Positions 13,060 through 26,649 of a stretch of 64,000 nt of DNA are shown here, piece after piece (positions within the stretch are counted from its first letter, which is position 1; each line of letters opens with the position of its first letter). Under the pieces are notes generated by a model. It searched no databases. It saw nothing but the letters and a program-made list of their open reading frames with translations, and had not been told where the DNA came from. Source of the DNA: Rotaria sp. Silwood1 (lineage: Eukaryota; Rotifera; Eurotatoria; Philodinida; Philodinidae); assembly GCA_905250075.1 (NCBI GenBank), contig CAJNOP010000010.1, positions 4,069,371-4,133,370 on the forward strand, written 5' to 3'. The position numbers and the translations under genes are program-made.

Positions 13060-13560
13060 GGCCAATGACTTTTACTTTGTTTGATCAGTTAAATTATGCT
13101 CGATACAATCATTTAAACAAAATTTATGTGATGTAAGGTCTGGTGAAAATGGTGGCGTAACATAATTGTGTTAAACAATTAATAACATCTTGTTGAGTGT
13201 GAGAGATCGAAGTTTATCATGAAGTCGTTTTATACTTGGTGTAGAGGATAACTGTCTTTGTTTCCATCTTTAATTGACAGCTGACTTGAAGCAATTTTCA
13301 ACATAATAGTTATAATCTGTAGTCTTGTTTTTCTCTACACTATGTACCAGAATAGGACTATTTTTTTTAAAGAATATGGAAAGCAAAATTTTCTAGTTCA
13401 ACAGGTGCTTCCACGAATAATAGTCATTGATGATCTACCTTCACTAATCCAGTTCGTGTCAGTGGACTTGTGGCTAACTTGTCTATGATAGATCCGTGCC
13501 TTATCACCTGTAATCAGAAGGACTCAACTGAAAATTTCTCGAAAAATATTCGACCATTTT
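13060..13560 (-). pseudogene. Decayed mariner-type transposase
   Basis: The reverse strand carries mariner transposase blocks spread over shifted frames. In order there are: an ITGDK block near 13500 (first catalytic Asp in TGD-E), a HRQVSHKSTDTNW block, an SSMTIIRGS block, a VEKNKTTDYNYYVENCF block near 13300, an LHD block near 13215 (second Asp), and an FSPDL block with downstream FCLND near 13140. The blocks are separated by stop codons and at least two frameshifts, and the third catalytic Asp is not visible at the expected place. The order and spacing match the DD34D transposases of the Tc1/mariner superfamily. The element is dead; I did not find its terminal inverted repeats. Confidence 0.7.
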
Positions 13561-13569
13561 TCGCTTTTT

Positions 13570-16500
13570 TAAATGAAGTGGAAAAGAATGAGAATTTTGT
13601 GAATTTCAGCTCTTGATGTATAAATTAACCTTGATAGGACTCAAACACATGATTTCAATAGGCAAAAATCTTATTTTTTTGAAAACAAGTCTGCCTCTTG
13701 CAGACATCAGATAAGTTCCGTAAATATATAAAGTACTTAAGAGCGATCTATATCCTACAAAACGACACAAGAATACAGAGTTTTGGTTAATCCGCTAAAA
13801 AAAGGCAGACTTATGATCAAGAGTCATTTTGTACTGAAGAATCGACAATAGAAAAAATAGCCATTTTTCTTATGATATAGACTTTATAGAAGCCTATACT
13901 GCATTTAAAATTTTTGCAACAAATCAACTTCTTTGTAGACAATTGTTTTCTGTATATTCCAATATATTTGATAAAAATTTGTAGTATGTCTGAAACAAGT
14001 TCCTTATAAATCACTGTTGATAACTTGTCGGAGTAGTTCAATATTTACATCTGTCAGCTTGAAAACTGGACAACTAAATTGAATAGTCATCCTTCATGAA
14101 AACTCTTTGCCTATCTAGCAATTAATGCTATATGATGAAGTGTTAAGTCCCACTGCTGTCTATTTCCGAAATAGTTCAGACTTTAACATAGTATTGATCG
14201 AATTCATGATATATTTTTGAAAAAAAGACAACATTCTATTATTTATTCATGCAATAGACTGTTTACTATTAACAAATATTTAAGACTGCCAGCAACATTA
14301 TCAGAACTTTTAATCAGACTTATTGATAGAATTAAACAATTTCGTTTACAAACTATTTTTTTATATGAATTATTTCAATGATACTTTTTGAAAATCATTT
14401 TACAATCATCAAAGAGCTTTCATTGCTTAATTTCAAATTTCTTAATATATCAGAATGTCACTGATTTGGTTTCTTTCTAACATGATTTTCTTTTTTTGAA
14501 AGGTTTCAAACAGCAAATAACTTTATTTATATGATCATAAAATAAAAATATTAAATTGTTTCTAGTAAAAATATGAAATAATTTTATTATATCAATTTAC
14601 GGCGTGTATAAATATACAATATGTAAACTTGACATGTATGTAAGATACTAGTGCAAATAATATCAGTAACGTAGAAGAACTTTAAAAATTGACTGTACTA
14701 CTACATATGTTAAGAGTACTTATAATGTTAGGTAAGAATATAAAAAAGTCAAATATTGATTTCTTCTTCATAGTATTATATTGAATGAAATATCTTTATT
14801 TGAAACTGATTTAAATTGAATGAATGCATTAGTATCGGTTATTAAATTACAATGATATATGTTTGAATTTTTTTTTTTTGATGTTGAAAATCTATTTATA
14901 ATTTTTAACGAGCAGGTGATAGACGTGTAAAGCAAGAAAATGATGCTAATAATAATGAATTTCCTTTTGTTGTATGTGAAAAATAATTCTTCTCGTTACT
15001 CAAATATATCATTTTTCTAGCAACAATGTCTCCCTATGGCATCATCATATGTCTCGTCTTGTTTTCATTTCCTCAATTAGACGTCTGATTGAATATATAT
15101 AGACAGGTTGACAAGAATCGATTTGAATGTTACTAGACATTATTTGTTGGTTACTAATATTCTTGACCAAGAAAAGAACATAACATAGTCATCAAATTTC
15201 AAACGTCTTTAATTAGTCTTTTTTTCTGTCTTCGTTTCCGTACAATTAGAGAAAAGTCAAATTGCGCGACAACGACCAAATCGGATGTCGTCAGTTGAGT
15301 CTGATTCCTCGAGTGTACACTTTCTTTTATTCATTTGTCTGTCTGTCTATCGTTTTCTTTCTTTTTTTTTTTGGTATATGTACATGCAACTAAGTAAAGC
15401 AAGTAACTCGACCGACAAGTTCAAACAGCATCAGAAATTAAAAACAAATACAGGAAATAATCATTGTGTCGACCCAAATAAATAACCCTTTTTTTTGTTC
15501 TACCTTGTATATTAAAATTACATCATATTAAACTAAATATATTGATTAGCCTTGATTTAAACATACCTATCTAAGAACACATCAATAATGCGGAAATGAA
15601 AGACGACACATATATAGACTGTTCAAGAGTTTAATATTCTCAGTCGATCAATCATTCAATATTAAATAAAAAGAAAACAGAAGCGAACAAGTGACTAACA
15701 TTGAATAGATGAGACTACTTAGACGATTGGATGAGAAAAAGAAAAGAGACCAGAGGGCATATATGAAACGAGCAAAGTGATTTTTCAATAAGCGAACATG
15801 AAAAGTACCATCTCTATAGCGGGTTGAGCCTAAGATGATAAGTAGATGACGATGACGACAACGAGAACGACGTCTATTGTCTCGAGATGAGAGAGAAAGC
15901 ACAAGAAAAAGACGCCGCCGTAAGCGAATGTATCAGAAGATGGTGACGATGAACAACTGATGGCAATTCGTAAGTAGGTGGAAAATCGTTCGAACTTCAT
16001 CATATGTGCATATGTACAATGACTATAGTGACCACGAAAATCGATTTCGTAATCTTTAACCTTTACACATAAATGAGAATATACATATGTGGTGTGAAGA
16101 ACAATCAAAAAGGTGTGTGTACCTAAGGAAAAAAGATCCGATTACCGGAACGATTCAATGATAAACGATGAAAGAGATACAACACGCTCTTTTCTTTTTG
16201 CCTTCTTTCTTTCATTATATTTATACAATATAAAAGCTAGGTGTGTAACAACGTTAGTGAACATAATGCTGTAAAAAAAATAATTAAGAACAAACAAAAA
16301 AAAAATCATCTTGAATACACAAATGATGTGAGAAGATCGATTAGACAATGACAACAACGTTAGAGATGATGCAATAACTAACAAACTAAACGTGTATCAA
16401 ACATTGACGACGAAACGTGCTTGTGCTTTTTGCACCCTGATGATGCAGAAAACTACACGATATATCTTTTCTCTTTAGTATTGTATATATATATATGTAT

Positions 16501-19500
16501 GTATGTATGTCTACTAATGCTTGCCCTTCTCTTTTCTTCTTTTTCTTTTTCTTCTTGTCCGTAATACCAAAATGATTACAAAAATTCCAATGAACAACTA
16601 CAAAGAAGTTACACAATGCAAAAAGAAGACGTCACTATTCTTGCCCTTTTGGTTTTACGTGATGTTCATCATAATGTTGATGATAAGTGAGAGAGTCATA
16701 CACCTTCTGTAGTTTGTTCCCAACGAATTAATAGATAGAATTAGGAAATGCATTATTAGAAATATGCAGTCGATGATAGATCGCCCATTGACGAACATAC
16801 AAATGGACAGTCGATCGATCAGTTACTAATTGTTGCTCATGATAATTTTCCATTTGTATATTATTCATTAGTGTTCGACTAGACGAAATAAGATATTTGA
16901 TGACAGATAGAAAGAAATCTCATTCTTTTTTTCTTCTTCGCTATAATCCTTTTAATGGTGTATGAAGGTTGTTGAATGTGACATTTTTAAAAGACATTGA
17001 TATGGAAGGTATACCTTGCAGGCTAAACGGCTCATTAATGAACCAGTCAATTTAACAACTTCAATGATTGACACTGTACGAATATAGGTTTGTTCTAATA
17101 TTTTGTATAGAATTTATTCATACGTTAATTGCTTCAATGAAAATATTTTCTTTCACAATTGTTGAATTTCTTCTAAGAGAACACACATACAATTGATGTT
17201 ATTTCAAGGCTAGTTCATTTGCTTTGCCGCAATATATATGATTTTTGAGGTCCTTTCGAACTAATTCACCTCAAGGCATTGTATTCGTTCCTCCTCATGT
17301 TCGTTCATTCATATATACATACACTTAAAAGCGCGAGAACGAAGGAAAAAAGAGAAGTGCACCATTAGAATGTATATTCTATATTGTATATGTGTGAGAA
17401 ATATATATGTACAGTATGTGTGTATGATTGACAGTGGCAGCAGCAGTATTTGAGGAGTAGTAAAAAAAAAAAAAACATCATTCTTAATTCATTTATTTTC
17501 ATTTCTTTCTCTTTCTCAACATCGGGTGGTAATGTATAGACGAACGAAAACAGATTATAGCTTTTCATTAGACAAATTATTCTTGCCTGTTGTTATTGTA
17601 CCTATTCGTCTAATTTATGGATCTCAATCTTTCATTGTATGTTGATCGAGAAAATCGAGTATAGAACTAATTTGACTGTCAAAATAGACATTTTTTTTTC
17701 TAGACAATGTCACAGATTGATAATAATCCTTTTTCTATACGTCTTTTGTTTCGTAATTTCTTCTTCTTTTTTTTTGTGTTGAATAGTCACGCTTACTAAT
17801 TTTATGCACATCTCTTATCAAGACGGATGCTGTCATTGTGACAGATATGTGTAATTTGAGATCTTCATTACCTTGTAAATAATAAATGGAAATATCTTTT
17901 GCATAAAATCTCCGGAATTGCAAACACCATTGCAAAGTTCAAGGCTATTTCTTTTTTATACTTTAACTTCCTGAATGTATGTAAGCGTCCGCATACATAC
18001 GTAGAAAGGCCGGCGTCTATCTAATCAATAACCATACACCTCAACGCTTTGTCATTTGTGCAAAAGCTTTTGTGTTCTTCACTTGCACATTACACACACA
18101 CGCCTACCCTTCTTTTCAATATGCTAATAATTGTTCAAGCTCAATCTTTTATTCTATTATTATTATTATAAAGAAACTCATTCTGTAATTAAATTGAGCT
18201 GTTTGAAATACTGTCCATCTTTATCGTCTTTATTTCGAAGGACAAACGATTCGATGATTATTTTTGACATGAGATGATTTATTTATGAGAAAGAAAAGAA
18301 TGATAATCGATCATTTATCCCTTGTGATCATCAAACAGTAGACAAATTGAAATTGTATTTAACGAGTCAGTTCAATGAGGTAATACTACTTGTATGTTTA
18401 AGTGGAACAAAAGAAAGAAGGAGGGACAAAATAAAAGAAAGAACACATTGTCACAGATGTTGTTGAAGATAAAAAAAATAGTTAACTCTTTTCTTCTGTT
18501 GAATATTGAACAACGGTGAAGATGAATATAAGGAGGTTTATTGCCTCTTGACGGATGCAGCAGCCGTGTGCGCTTTACGGTTGCGTCACGTGTATGTATA
18601 TAAAGCCTAAAAATTTGTTATGGAAAAAGTCATGGTCCTATCTGATGGCACCATGTGTTGGCCAACGCTACTACCAACTAATACTATAGTACTTTTAGAG
18701 CGATTACGCCATTTTTTAGTTCTACACACATAGCTCAGGTGCGTGCGTGCGTGTAACATTTTGTATGCGTATGCTTTTTCTTCTCGCTTGCAATGTGCGC
18801 ATGAGTTCAGCGCACATATATATATAGAAGATAATGTCTTCCTTCTCTTCTTCTATTGTTACTTCTGTTGTTACTGTTGGTGAGCAAACATTAAGGTGAG
18901 ACTGACTATATATATATACAAATGAAGGTTGACCGAAGCCATATATATATATATATACGCGCTGACAAAGTTGAGTGGATGAGTACAATGACAATGATCA
19001 AAAACGCCGCCATGATCGCATAATTTCATATGTCTAGGTTTTCAAGTACTACCCACGGCGACTATTGGATTCTAATAAGCCTTTTCACTTTTTTTTTTTT
19101 ATCGAAGAATAACTTTTCTTCTCTAATGTTTTAAGCTTTTGCGCTGCTTTTATTTTAGTTCAGGCAATTTTCGTTTTGTAGTGTTCTACTTAATCGTTTT
19201 CACTCAGCAGGAGAAGCAGAGACAATTGATTGAATAAGTAGATAGGAGAAAGAGAGAGACATAGAGGAGGAGAGAAAGAGAAGGAGAATGAACAGAAGAA
19301 AAAGAGAAGAATAAGTAAGCAAGAAAAAGAAATGAGAGAATTATGATTATTCTTCAGGGAAAGAGAAGAAGAAGAAAAACGAGAGAACAAAAGAGTGAGC
19401 AGTCTTCAATGAACTAGTTGTTTTTGAAGCCGAAATTTTTTCAACCGGAAAAATATGATGATGCTTCGAGTGAGTATCTTTAAATACGTAGCTTTTCTTT

Positions 19501-20505
19501 TTCATCTTCAACAGACTTGTCATACGTCATTTTTTATTTTTCTCTTTGAGTTAAAATATGTGCATGATCTCAAACGACATATTCGTATTATATTTTTGGT
19601 TCATTTGATGATGCATTTTGATGGCTACTTTGCACCTTTATGTGTGTGTCTATACATTCATATAGATATATAAAGTCTTGTCATAGGATCTTTTTGTGTG
19701 TATATATGAGTGTGTATATAATCGCCGCCCTACGTTTTTCACTATTCAATGATGATGAGCGTAGCGGGAGATCTCCCATCCGCACTCGTCATTTCCGCTT
19801 GTCAAACCATGTCGCCGGCGAAAGACCAAAGAGAGGAAAATGATGCACATAATGATGTCTCTTATTCTTATTCTTCTCCTCTCTCTCTCTTTTGCTTTTT
19901 TCATGTCGGAACTTGTATAAGTTGAAAATTGAAGAGTAGTAGTAGTACTAAATTGAACGAATAAAAGAGAGTAAGCGTGTATATTTTAATTAGTGCCTGT
20001 ATGTTTGATTGGATTTCAATCGTCGTATACGATTATGAGTAATGTTCAAGATTCATTCTCAAGAGAAAAAAAGAGTAATGTATGCATGTGTTTGTGTTTC
20101 TGACTGTACCGTACATGTAAAGATTCAAAGTGACCGATCCGACTCGACCACGTACACACTTTATTCAATTTGTACATGAACTATGAATTGATATGCTTCT
20201 TTACTCTTTTAAAAACAACATGATCGATGGACACGTCAGGCTTCCGCCAGACTAGAACCTATTTAGCACCTGTTCTTGGACTAAGGTGTGTATGCTTTGC
20301 GCTTCATTAAAATTAAGAAAAAGACGAAGACGAAATGTGAACCATATGAGAAAGTAAATGTATGTTTCTAATTGATTAAAGAAATAAGACGACTACTAGT
20401 ACATTTTTTTTTTCATAAAAAGAAATGTGTTTTTAACGATCTCATTCATTTTATTTTATTTTTTGTTTTTTCTTTTCATTTCAGGTAATTAATCTATAAT
20501 TGATA
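13570..20505. other. Long non-coding region upstream of the cadherin gene
   Basis: Nearly 7 kb without a supported coding exon. It holds purine/pyrimidine-rich runs (for example 19210-19400), TA and GTAT microsatellites (16482-16511, 18907-18958), a 10-bp inverted repeat at 13687-13696 and 13803-13812, and several less AT-rich islands (18540-18740, 19730-19845, 20220-20290) that could be promoter or enhancer sequence. A polypyrimidine tract and acceptor (CATTTCAG) end at 20484, so an untranslated first exon may lie within this region. Confidence 0.5.
18581..18605 (+). promoter_or_regulatory. Candidate core promoter (CRE/E-box-like site and TATA box)
   Basis: The sequence TTGCGTCACGTG (18581-18592), which combines an E-box CACGTG with a CRE/AP-1-like core, sits five bases before TATATAAAG (18597-18605). 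The surrounding 200 bases are less AT-rich than the rest. This may drive an upstream untranslated exon of the cadherin gene 1.9 kb away. It is a pattern match only. Confidence 0.3.
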
Positions 20506-23500
20506 ATGATGAAAAATTGTTTCGTATTCATATTTATTCTTTTAACTTTATCATATATATTTTGTGATCCTATTGAATTATCAGAAATAATTATACTTGA
20601 ACATACACCAATTGGTCATTTATTATTAACACTTAATCCTTTAACAACACAACAAAAATATTCATATCGTTTTGTTAATAATAATCATCGTGAAATTCAA
20701 CAATATTTTTCTTTAAATTCATCAACTGGTCAATTACATATTGTTGATGATATTGATCGTGAAAAAATTTGTTTACATCGTTATAATAAATGTAAATTTT
20801 TATTAAAAATTTTTGAATTATATCATGAAACACTTTATCATATACCAATATTAATTGAAGATATTAATGATCATCGACCAATATTTCCTTATGAATCATC
20901 AATAATTCAATTACATATATCAGAAAATTCACCACCATATCAATCAAAATTATTTCTTCAACAAGCATATGATCAAGATCAAATAGATAATCAAAAACAA
21001 TTAAAATATCAATTAAAAACTATTGACAAAAATTTTCCATTTCGCCTTGAAACAAACATTGACATGTCAAATCGTTTAGCACTTATTCTCATTCAACCAC
21101 TTGATCGTGAAATCATTGATTCATATAATTGTACATTACATGTAACAGATACTGCTGAACATGAGGAAAAATTACACATTACTATTATTATTGATGATGT
21201 CAATGATCAATCACCAATGTACGTAAACAAACAAAATTTTCTCAGCATTATGTTTGACTAAGGATTTTAAAAAATATCGAAAGTCTCACGTAAGCTTTCC
21301 GTACACATGATAACTGCACCATAGTCAGTATGCTATCCTATGATTAATACGAGATAAGAATCGTTAGTGATTTATCCAAGATGATGTAGAGACTCGAACA
21401 CAGTATTTTGGTAGTGGGACATCACTTTCAAATCGAGAAAAGTTTTTTGTGTGTTCTCGTAGTAAAAAAAATCTTTATACTTCTTCGAAGAATGCTTTGA
21501 TCTTTTCGGAGCTAGTAGTTCTTGTGATATGTACTTTTAATAATAGGTATTCGTCTATAATAATTAATAACTTTGATTACTTTTCTTTTTTTAGTTTTGA
21601 CAGTGAAATCTATTCAGTTGAATTCTCAGAAAATACTGCAATAAATACAACTATTCTTCGAGTTCATGCTCATGATGCTGATATTGATTTAAATGGAGAA
21701 ATAATTTATGATTTTATAGATGCATCAAAACAATATTCTAATACATTTTCATTAGATAAACAAACAGGTCTTATTCGTCTTCGTTCATTAGTTGATTATG
21801 AACAACGTTCATCATATATATTTTATATTCAAGCACGTGATTTAGGTAAAGAACCACGTTCATCTCAAACATTAGTTAATATAACTATATTGGATGAAAA
21901 TGATTGTGCACCAAAAATAAGTTTTCGTTTTCTACCTGAAATAATCTATATATCATCAAAATCTCTTATTGAAATCTCAGAAAATTATCCAATTGATAAA
22001 TTTTTTGCACAAATAATTGTTACAGATGATGATAGTGATTATCGTGGACAAACACGTTTATGGTTTGAAATAAATAATATTGAAAAAAATAATGATCAAT
22101 CATTTTATTTATATCAAATAGATAATTCAACATATTTTTTTAATCGTACAAAATCATTTGATTTTGAATTACAACAATCTTATCAATTAATATTTTATGC
22201 ACAAGATTTTGATAGAAAAAATCCATTACAAACAAAACAAATCTTAATAATAAATATTCTTGATGAAAATGATAATTATCCAAAATTTTCTCATCCATAT
22301 TATCATTTAAAATTAAATGAAAATAATCAAATTAATAGTTTTTTAACACAAATTGAAGCATATGATCCTGATAGTGGTGAAAATGGTCGTTTAACATATG
22401 AATTATTAACAAATGAAACATCTTTACCATTTTATATTGATATTAATACTGGTATGCTCTATTGTTCGATATCTTTAGATCGTGAAAAACGTGATCGTTA
22501 TGATTTTCATATAATTTCACGTGATCATGGTTATCCATTAAGTTTATCAACAAATATTCATATACGTATTGATATAAATGATTTAAATGATAATAAACCA
22601 ATATTTGAATATGATAAATATGAATTTTCCATAGAAGAAAATTCATATCTATCAAAATCAATTGGTTTTATACGTGCATATGATTTAGATTTAAATACAA
22701 AATTAATTTATTCAATTGAAAATGAACAAAAATTCAAATATCCTTTTTTTATAAATCATAATGGACAATTATTAATACGAAATTTTATTGATCGTGAAAT
22801 ACAAGATTTATATTTATTAAATATAACTGTATCAGATAATTATTTTAAAACAACTGTTTCTGTTATTATAAGAATATTAGATATCAATGATTGTATACCA
22901 ATATGGAATAGACCATCAGAAAATAATACAATATTAATTATAAATAAAGATCGTACTATTATAGGAACACCTATTGTTACAATTGAAGCTATTGATCAAG
23001 ATGATAAAACAAATGGAAATGGTTTAGTTACATATACAATTGAAAATATTGAACCATCTTATGATGATTTTTTAATTTTATTAAATACAGGTGAATTAAT
23101 ATTAAATTTAACACCTTCAATTGGACGTTATCATGTATTAATTAAAGCTAAAGATAATGGTAAACTAATACAATATTCATCATTAATACAATTTTATTTA
23201 TTAATTGGTGATAATAATACAAATGGAAGTTTATTTTATGATTTAAATACAGATGAAAATTTTTTTAAATTAAATTCTTTATCAACAACAAAACGTGTTT
23301 TTTTATTATCAACTTTTTTTATATCTATAGCTATTATTCTTGCATTTATTGTTTGTATTATATTAATACTTTTATGTCGATATCGAAGACAAAAATATTT
23401 ATATTATATTAAATGTAAAGCTGCACAAGCTGTTGCAAATAATACAAATCATTTACATGATCAAACAATGATTATTGTTGAAAATCGATTAACAGATATT

Positions 23501-24949
23501 GATGAAAAAAATTCAAGTTCAAATTCATCGAAATTAAGTTTGGTATGATAAATGATTGCTTCTTGTCTTTTTTCGAGACATTCTTTTTTCTTTTCTTTTT
23601 TTTTTTTTATTACAGGAAAATCTTCATCAAAAACGTCTTATTGATCATTCATCATCGCCTTCTTATACAGGTAAAGTGACATCGCATGGAAATTCATATT
23701 AGAAAGATTGATTTTACCTTGAAACTGTCGAATGATTCAACAAAAAAAAAATTAAAATAAATCGGATTGAGGTTTTTTTTTCTCACTTACAATTAATTGC
23801 ATCGATCGTTAATAAACTAACAAAGAACAGGAAAAAAATGATCCCTTCTCACGCCATATACACACACACATATTTCTTTGTAAAAGAATGGTCAGTATAG
23901 CAAACATATTTCTTATCATGACGAGATTAAGATCAAAAAAAAAAGCATACGAAAGAAGACTGATCGTTAGTATGTCTACAATATTGTTCTTTCTGATGAA
24001 CATTATTTTTATACAGAACATTTTTCGTTTGTTGAAAGATTTGTGAATATGAAAGTGATTAATCCATTGATATGAAGTGACAAAAGAAAATCTTGATCAT
24101 CAAATACGGGTGCGGCTATTTTCATACATATATATATATAGGATGATAAATCAAGTATCAAATTGTTTTATGGTGTTAAATAAAAAAAGAAAAAAAAAAG
24201 GTCGAATGTCATCTTTCTTTGTTCTCGATTCTAATTTTTATATACCGCTTGACATTCTATAAAAGAGATCAATAAAAAGAACATTATATTTTCTTTTTCT
24301 CTCATCAATAGGTGCAAATATCTATACACAACATCATCATCAAGTCTTATCAACAATCAAACCTAATCAAACAACTAGTGATTATTATAGTAATAGTAGC
24401 AAGCATGAAGAAGGTTAAATTTTGATTTTTTTTTCTTCTTTTTACACAATTGGACAAGTACCCGTACTTGTCCAACTCTGATTTAATCTTTTTCTTTTCT
24501 AAATTTTTAATATATTTATCATAGATGTTGATGAATGGACTGATGAACAACAGCAACAACAACAACAGCAAAGATCTATCATTGATAATAATAATGAATG
24601 GTCAATTGAAAAAATTCTTTATCCAGATTGGTTATATAAAAGTTCAATAGCAACAGGAACAACACCAAAGAATTTAAATACATCAACATTTATTGATTTT
24701 AATTCTTATCGAACATTTGAAACTAATGGAAGTACAACAAGTAATAGTAGTAATGGAAGACGTACAATGTCGTCGTCATTAACATCAAATGGACAACCAT
24801 CACCGAAACAAGTTCGTTTTGGTTGTCAACAAGATATTGATGAACAAACACGTTCATATCCACATTTAAGTACAACTATTAAACAATTGAGAACAGGTAT
24901 AAAAACTACAACTATTTTACAAAATGATGCACATGATACATTTATTTAA
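20506..24949 (+). CDS. Cadherin (protocadherin-like), seven EC repeats, one membrane span
   Basis: Five exons are predicted: 20506-21218, 21595-23542, 23616-23670, 24312-24413 and 24525-24949, giving 1080 residues with all phases matching. A hydrophobic signal peptide (about residues 1-20) is followed by seven extracellular cadherin repeats. Six calcium-binding linkers of the D-x-N-D-x-x-P type lie near residues 118, 230, 337, 460, 566 and 666; DRE and LDRE-type motifs recur inside the repeats. A transmembrane segment spans about 807-831, followed by basic RYRRQK, then a 240-residue cytoplasmic tail with Ser/Asn-rich and Gln-rich parts. Seven repeats and a single span fit the non-clustered protocadherin layout; there are no EGF or laminin G domains, and I see no catenin-binding site of classical cadherins. 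It should act in calcium-dependent cell adhesion at the plasma membrane. A frame running on past 23542 hits TGA at once, which supports the splice there. The start at 20506 is the first ATG after the acceptor at 20484. AATAAA lies at 25095-25100. Confidence 0.88.
21219..21594 (+). other. Cadherin intron 1, with a tRNA-like B-box on the reverse strand
   Basis: This 376-bp intron is longer than the exon-flanking introns of most genes here. Read on the reverse strand it contains TGTTCGAGTCT (about 21388-21398), which fits 9 of 11 positions of the RNA polymerase III B-box consensus. No A box or full tRNA cloverleaf was found, so a decayed SINE is only a possibility. Confidence 0.25.
24450..24475. 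repeat. Perfect short palindrome in a cadherin intron
   Basis: The arm TTGGACAAGTAC (24450-24461) is repeated as its exact reverse complement at 24464-24475 with a two-base centre. It lies within the 111-bp intron 4 (24414-24524). Confidence 0.9.
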
Positions 24950-26649
24950 CCATTATGTTTTGTTTTTTTTTGTTTGTGTGTGTGTTTTTGTTGTTAATGG
25001 ACCCTTTCTGTCTTGTTTCTTTTCTTGTACAGTTTTAAATTTTCGGTGTATCTTTCTGTTGTTCGTTTGAATAACGAATAAGAAAGAAAACAAAAATAAA
25101 CTAACTATTGAACAGATGTATGTAATATGTTCGAACAGGAAGACGTTACTTGATAGTTGAGTGTATATATGTCTATCTATAGTTAACCTGATTCAACAGA
25201 TGGATTAAATACAGACAAGACAGGAACACTTATAGTTCGAAAACGGAAATTAAACGATAGCATTTTATTATTAAACAAATGAGAAAACAAAGAAAATGTA
25301 CAAAAAAAAAATCAGCATTTATTGATATGGCGGGAAATCAAACGCTTGAAATGCATGTGAATGTCGCTATCTTATAAGATTAAGTTTATTGATTAGAAAA
25401 ATTAAAACATCTAGACTAATAATGTTCTATGGTAGAGCAAAGTTTAAGAAAAAAAAACATAGGATAACTGATTTTAATTTATCTGTCTACAAAAAAAAAA
25501 GTTTTGAATATGATTGAATGTCGTAGTTTACCTTTATATCTTAATTATGAATACTATTATTAAGGCTTGATTTCTTACACAATAATATACATCTAACTCA
25601 AGCAACACCACATTCTCTTCTTTTTTTTCTATTTTATATAAACTCAACATTTTAATATTTAATATCTATCAGTGTATTGTTTCAATTTGATCACAGGATC
25701 GAATACTTTATTTATATTCAGTTTGCCATCGATAGAAACGAAAATCACTATACTTTTCTTGAAATTATCATTGAAGAGCTAAACTTCATTAGGAAATCCT
25801 CTGAGACTAACTGATTTATGAGAAGGTACATTGTATAAACAAAACCAACAAGTCCAATTTATCTATTTGGTGATAGTAGTATACTTTCATCTACTGACAG
25901 AAATACATTCGATCGATTGAATTGTTCAAAGCTTCATGCTAAATTGAGTGTTGAATTACTCGAAAACAGTTTAATTTCAGACATTTATCTTCTGATTTGT
26001 GGACTCTCTAAAAAAGGCTAACAAAATGTCAAAATAATATGATTTCTTACCTACATCTAAATTACTCAGGTTGTTTTTTTTATGAGAAATTTTGCTTAGT
26101 CGAATAATCAAGATTAGTTGTTTTGATTATGTCAACTATTTTAAGTCGATAATAAATTTTCAATACAGTTCTAAAATATACCCTATATATTTATAGCTGA
26201 ATTCATAAGCCATACAATGATACTTTTTAGTCTTTTATTCTAATGGAAAATAATTGAATGAGAAATGAAAATCTCGAATAATTAATTTCATTTTCTTAAT
26301 ACAACTAATTGTTCGATTTTAATATTAATTATTGAAACTGTTCAAATGAAACATAGATATTGATATATTCATATGGTTCTTATTAATCACTGAACTCATA
26401 CAAATCATAAGTGATACATGTAAGAAATATATCAAGAACAATATCCTTTCGATTCTTCTTTTTCCTATGATTGAGACAAAGAAAGAAGAGGATATGTAAT
26501 GAATACATATTTGGCATTAATACTTAACCTTGACCTAAAAATAAAGCCTGATATAATTGTCTATAAGAATAAAGAGCATCCTGTTGTCATTTTTTTATTG
26601 AAAAAGATTAACAAGGACTAAAGATGAATATGCTAACGGACTTTCCATA
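24950..26649. other. Cadherin 3' UTR and intergenic DNA
   Basis: The first 150 bases are probably cadherin 3' UTR with AATAAA at 25095-25100. The rest is AT-rich with no supported feature. Confidence 0.5.

Noticed and set aside
19190-19390. Serine/phenylalanine-rich reverse frame
   Set aside because: It is the translation of a purine-rich simple-sequence tract and not a gene.
22443-22661. Reverse-strand frame inside the cadherin gene
   Set aside because: Shadow of the coding strand in cadherin exon 2.
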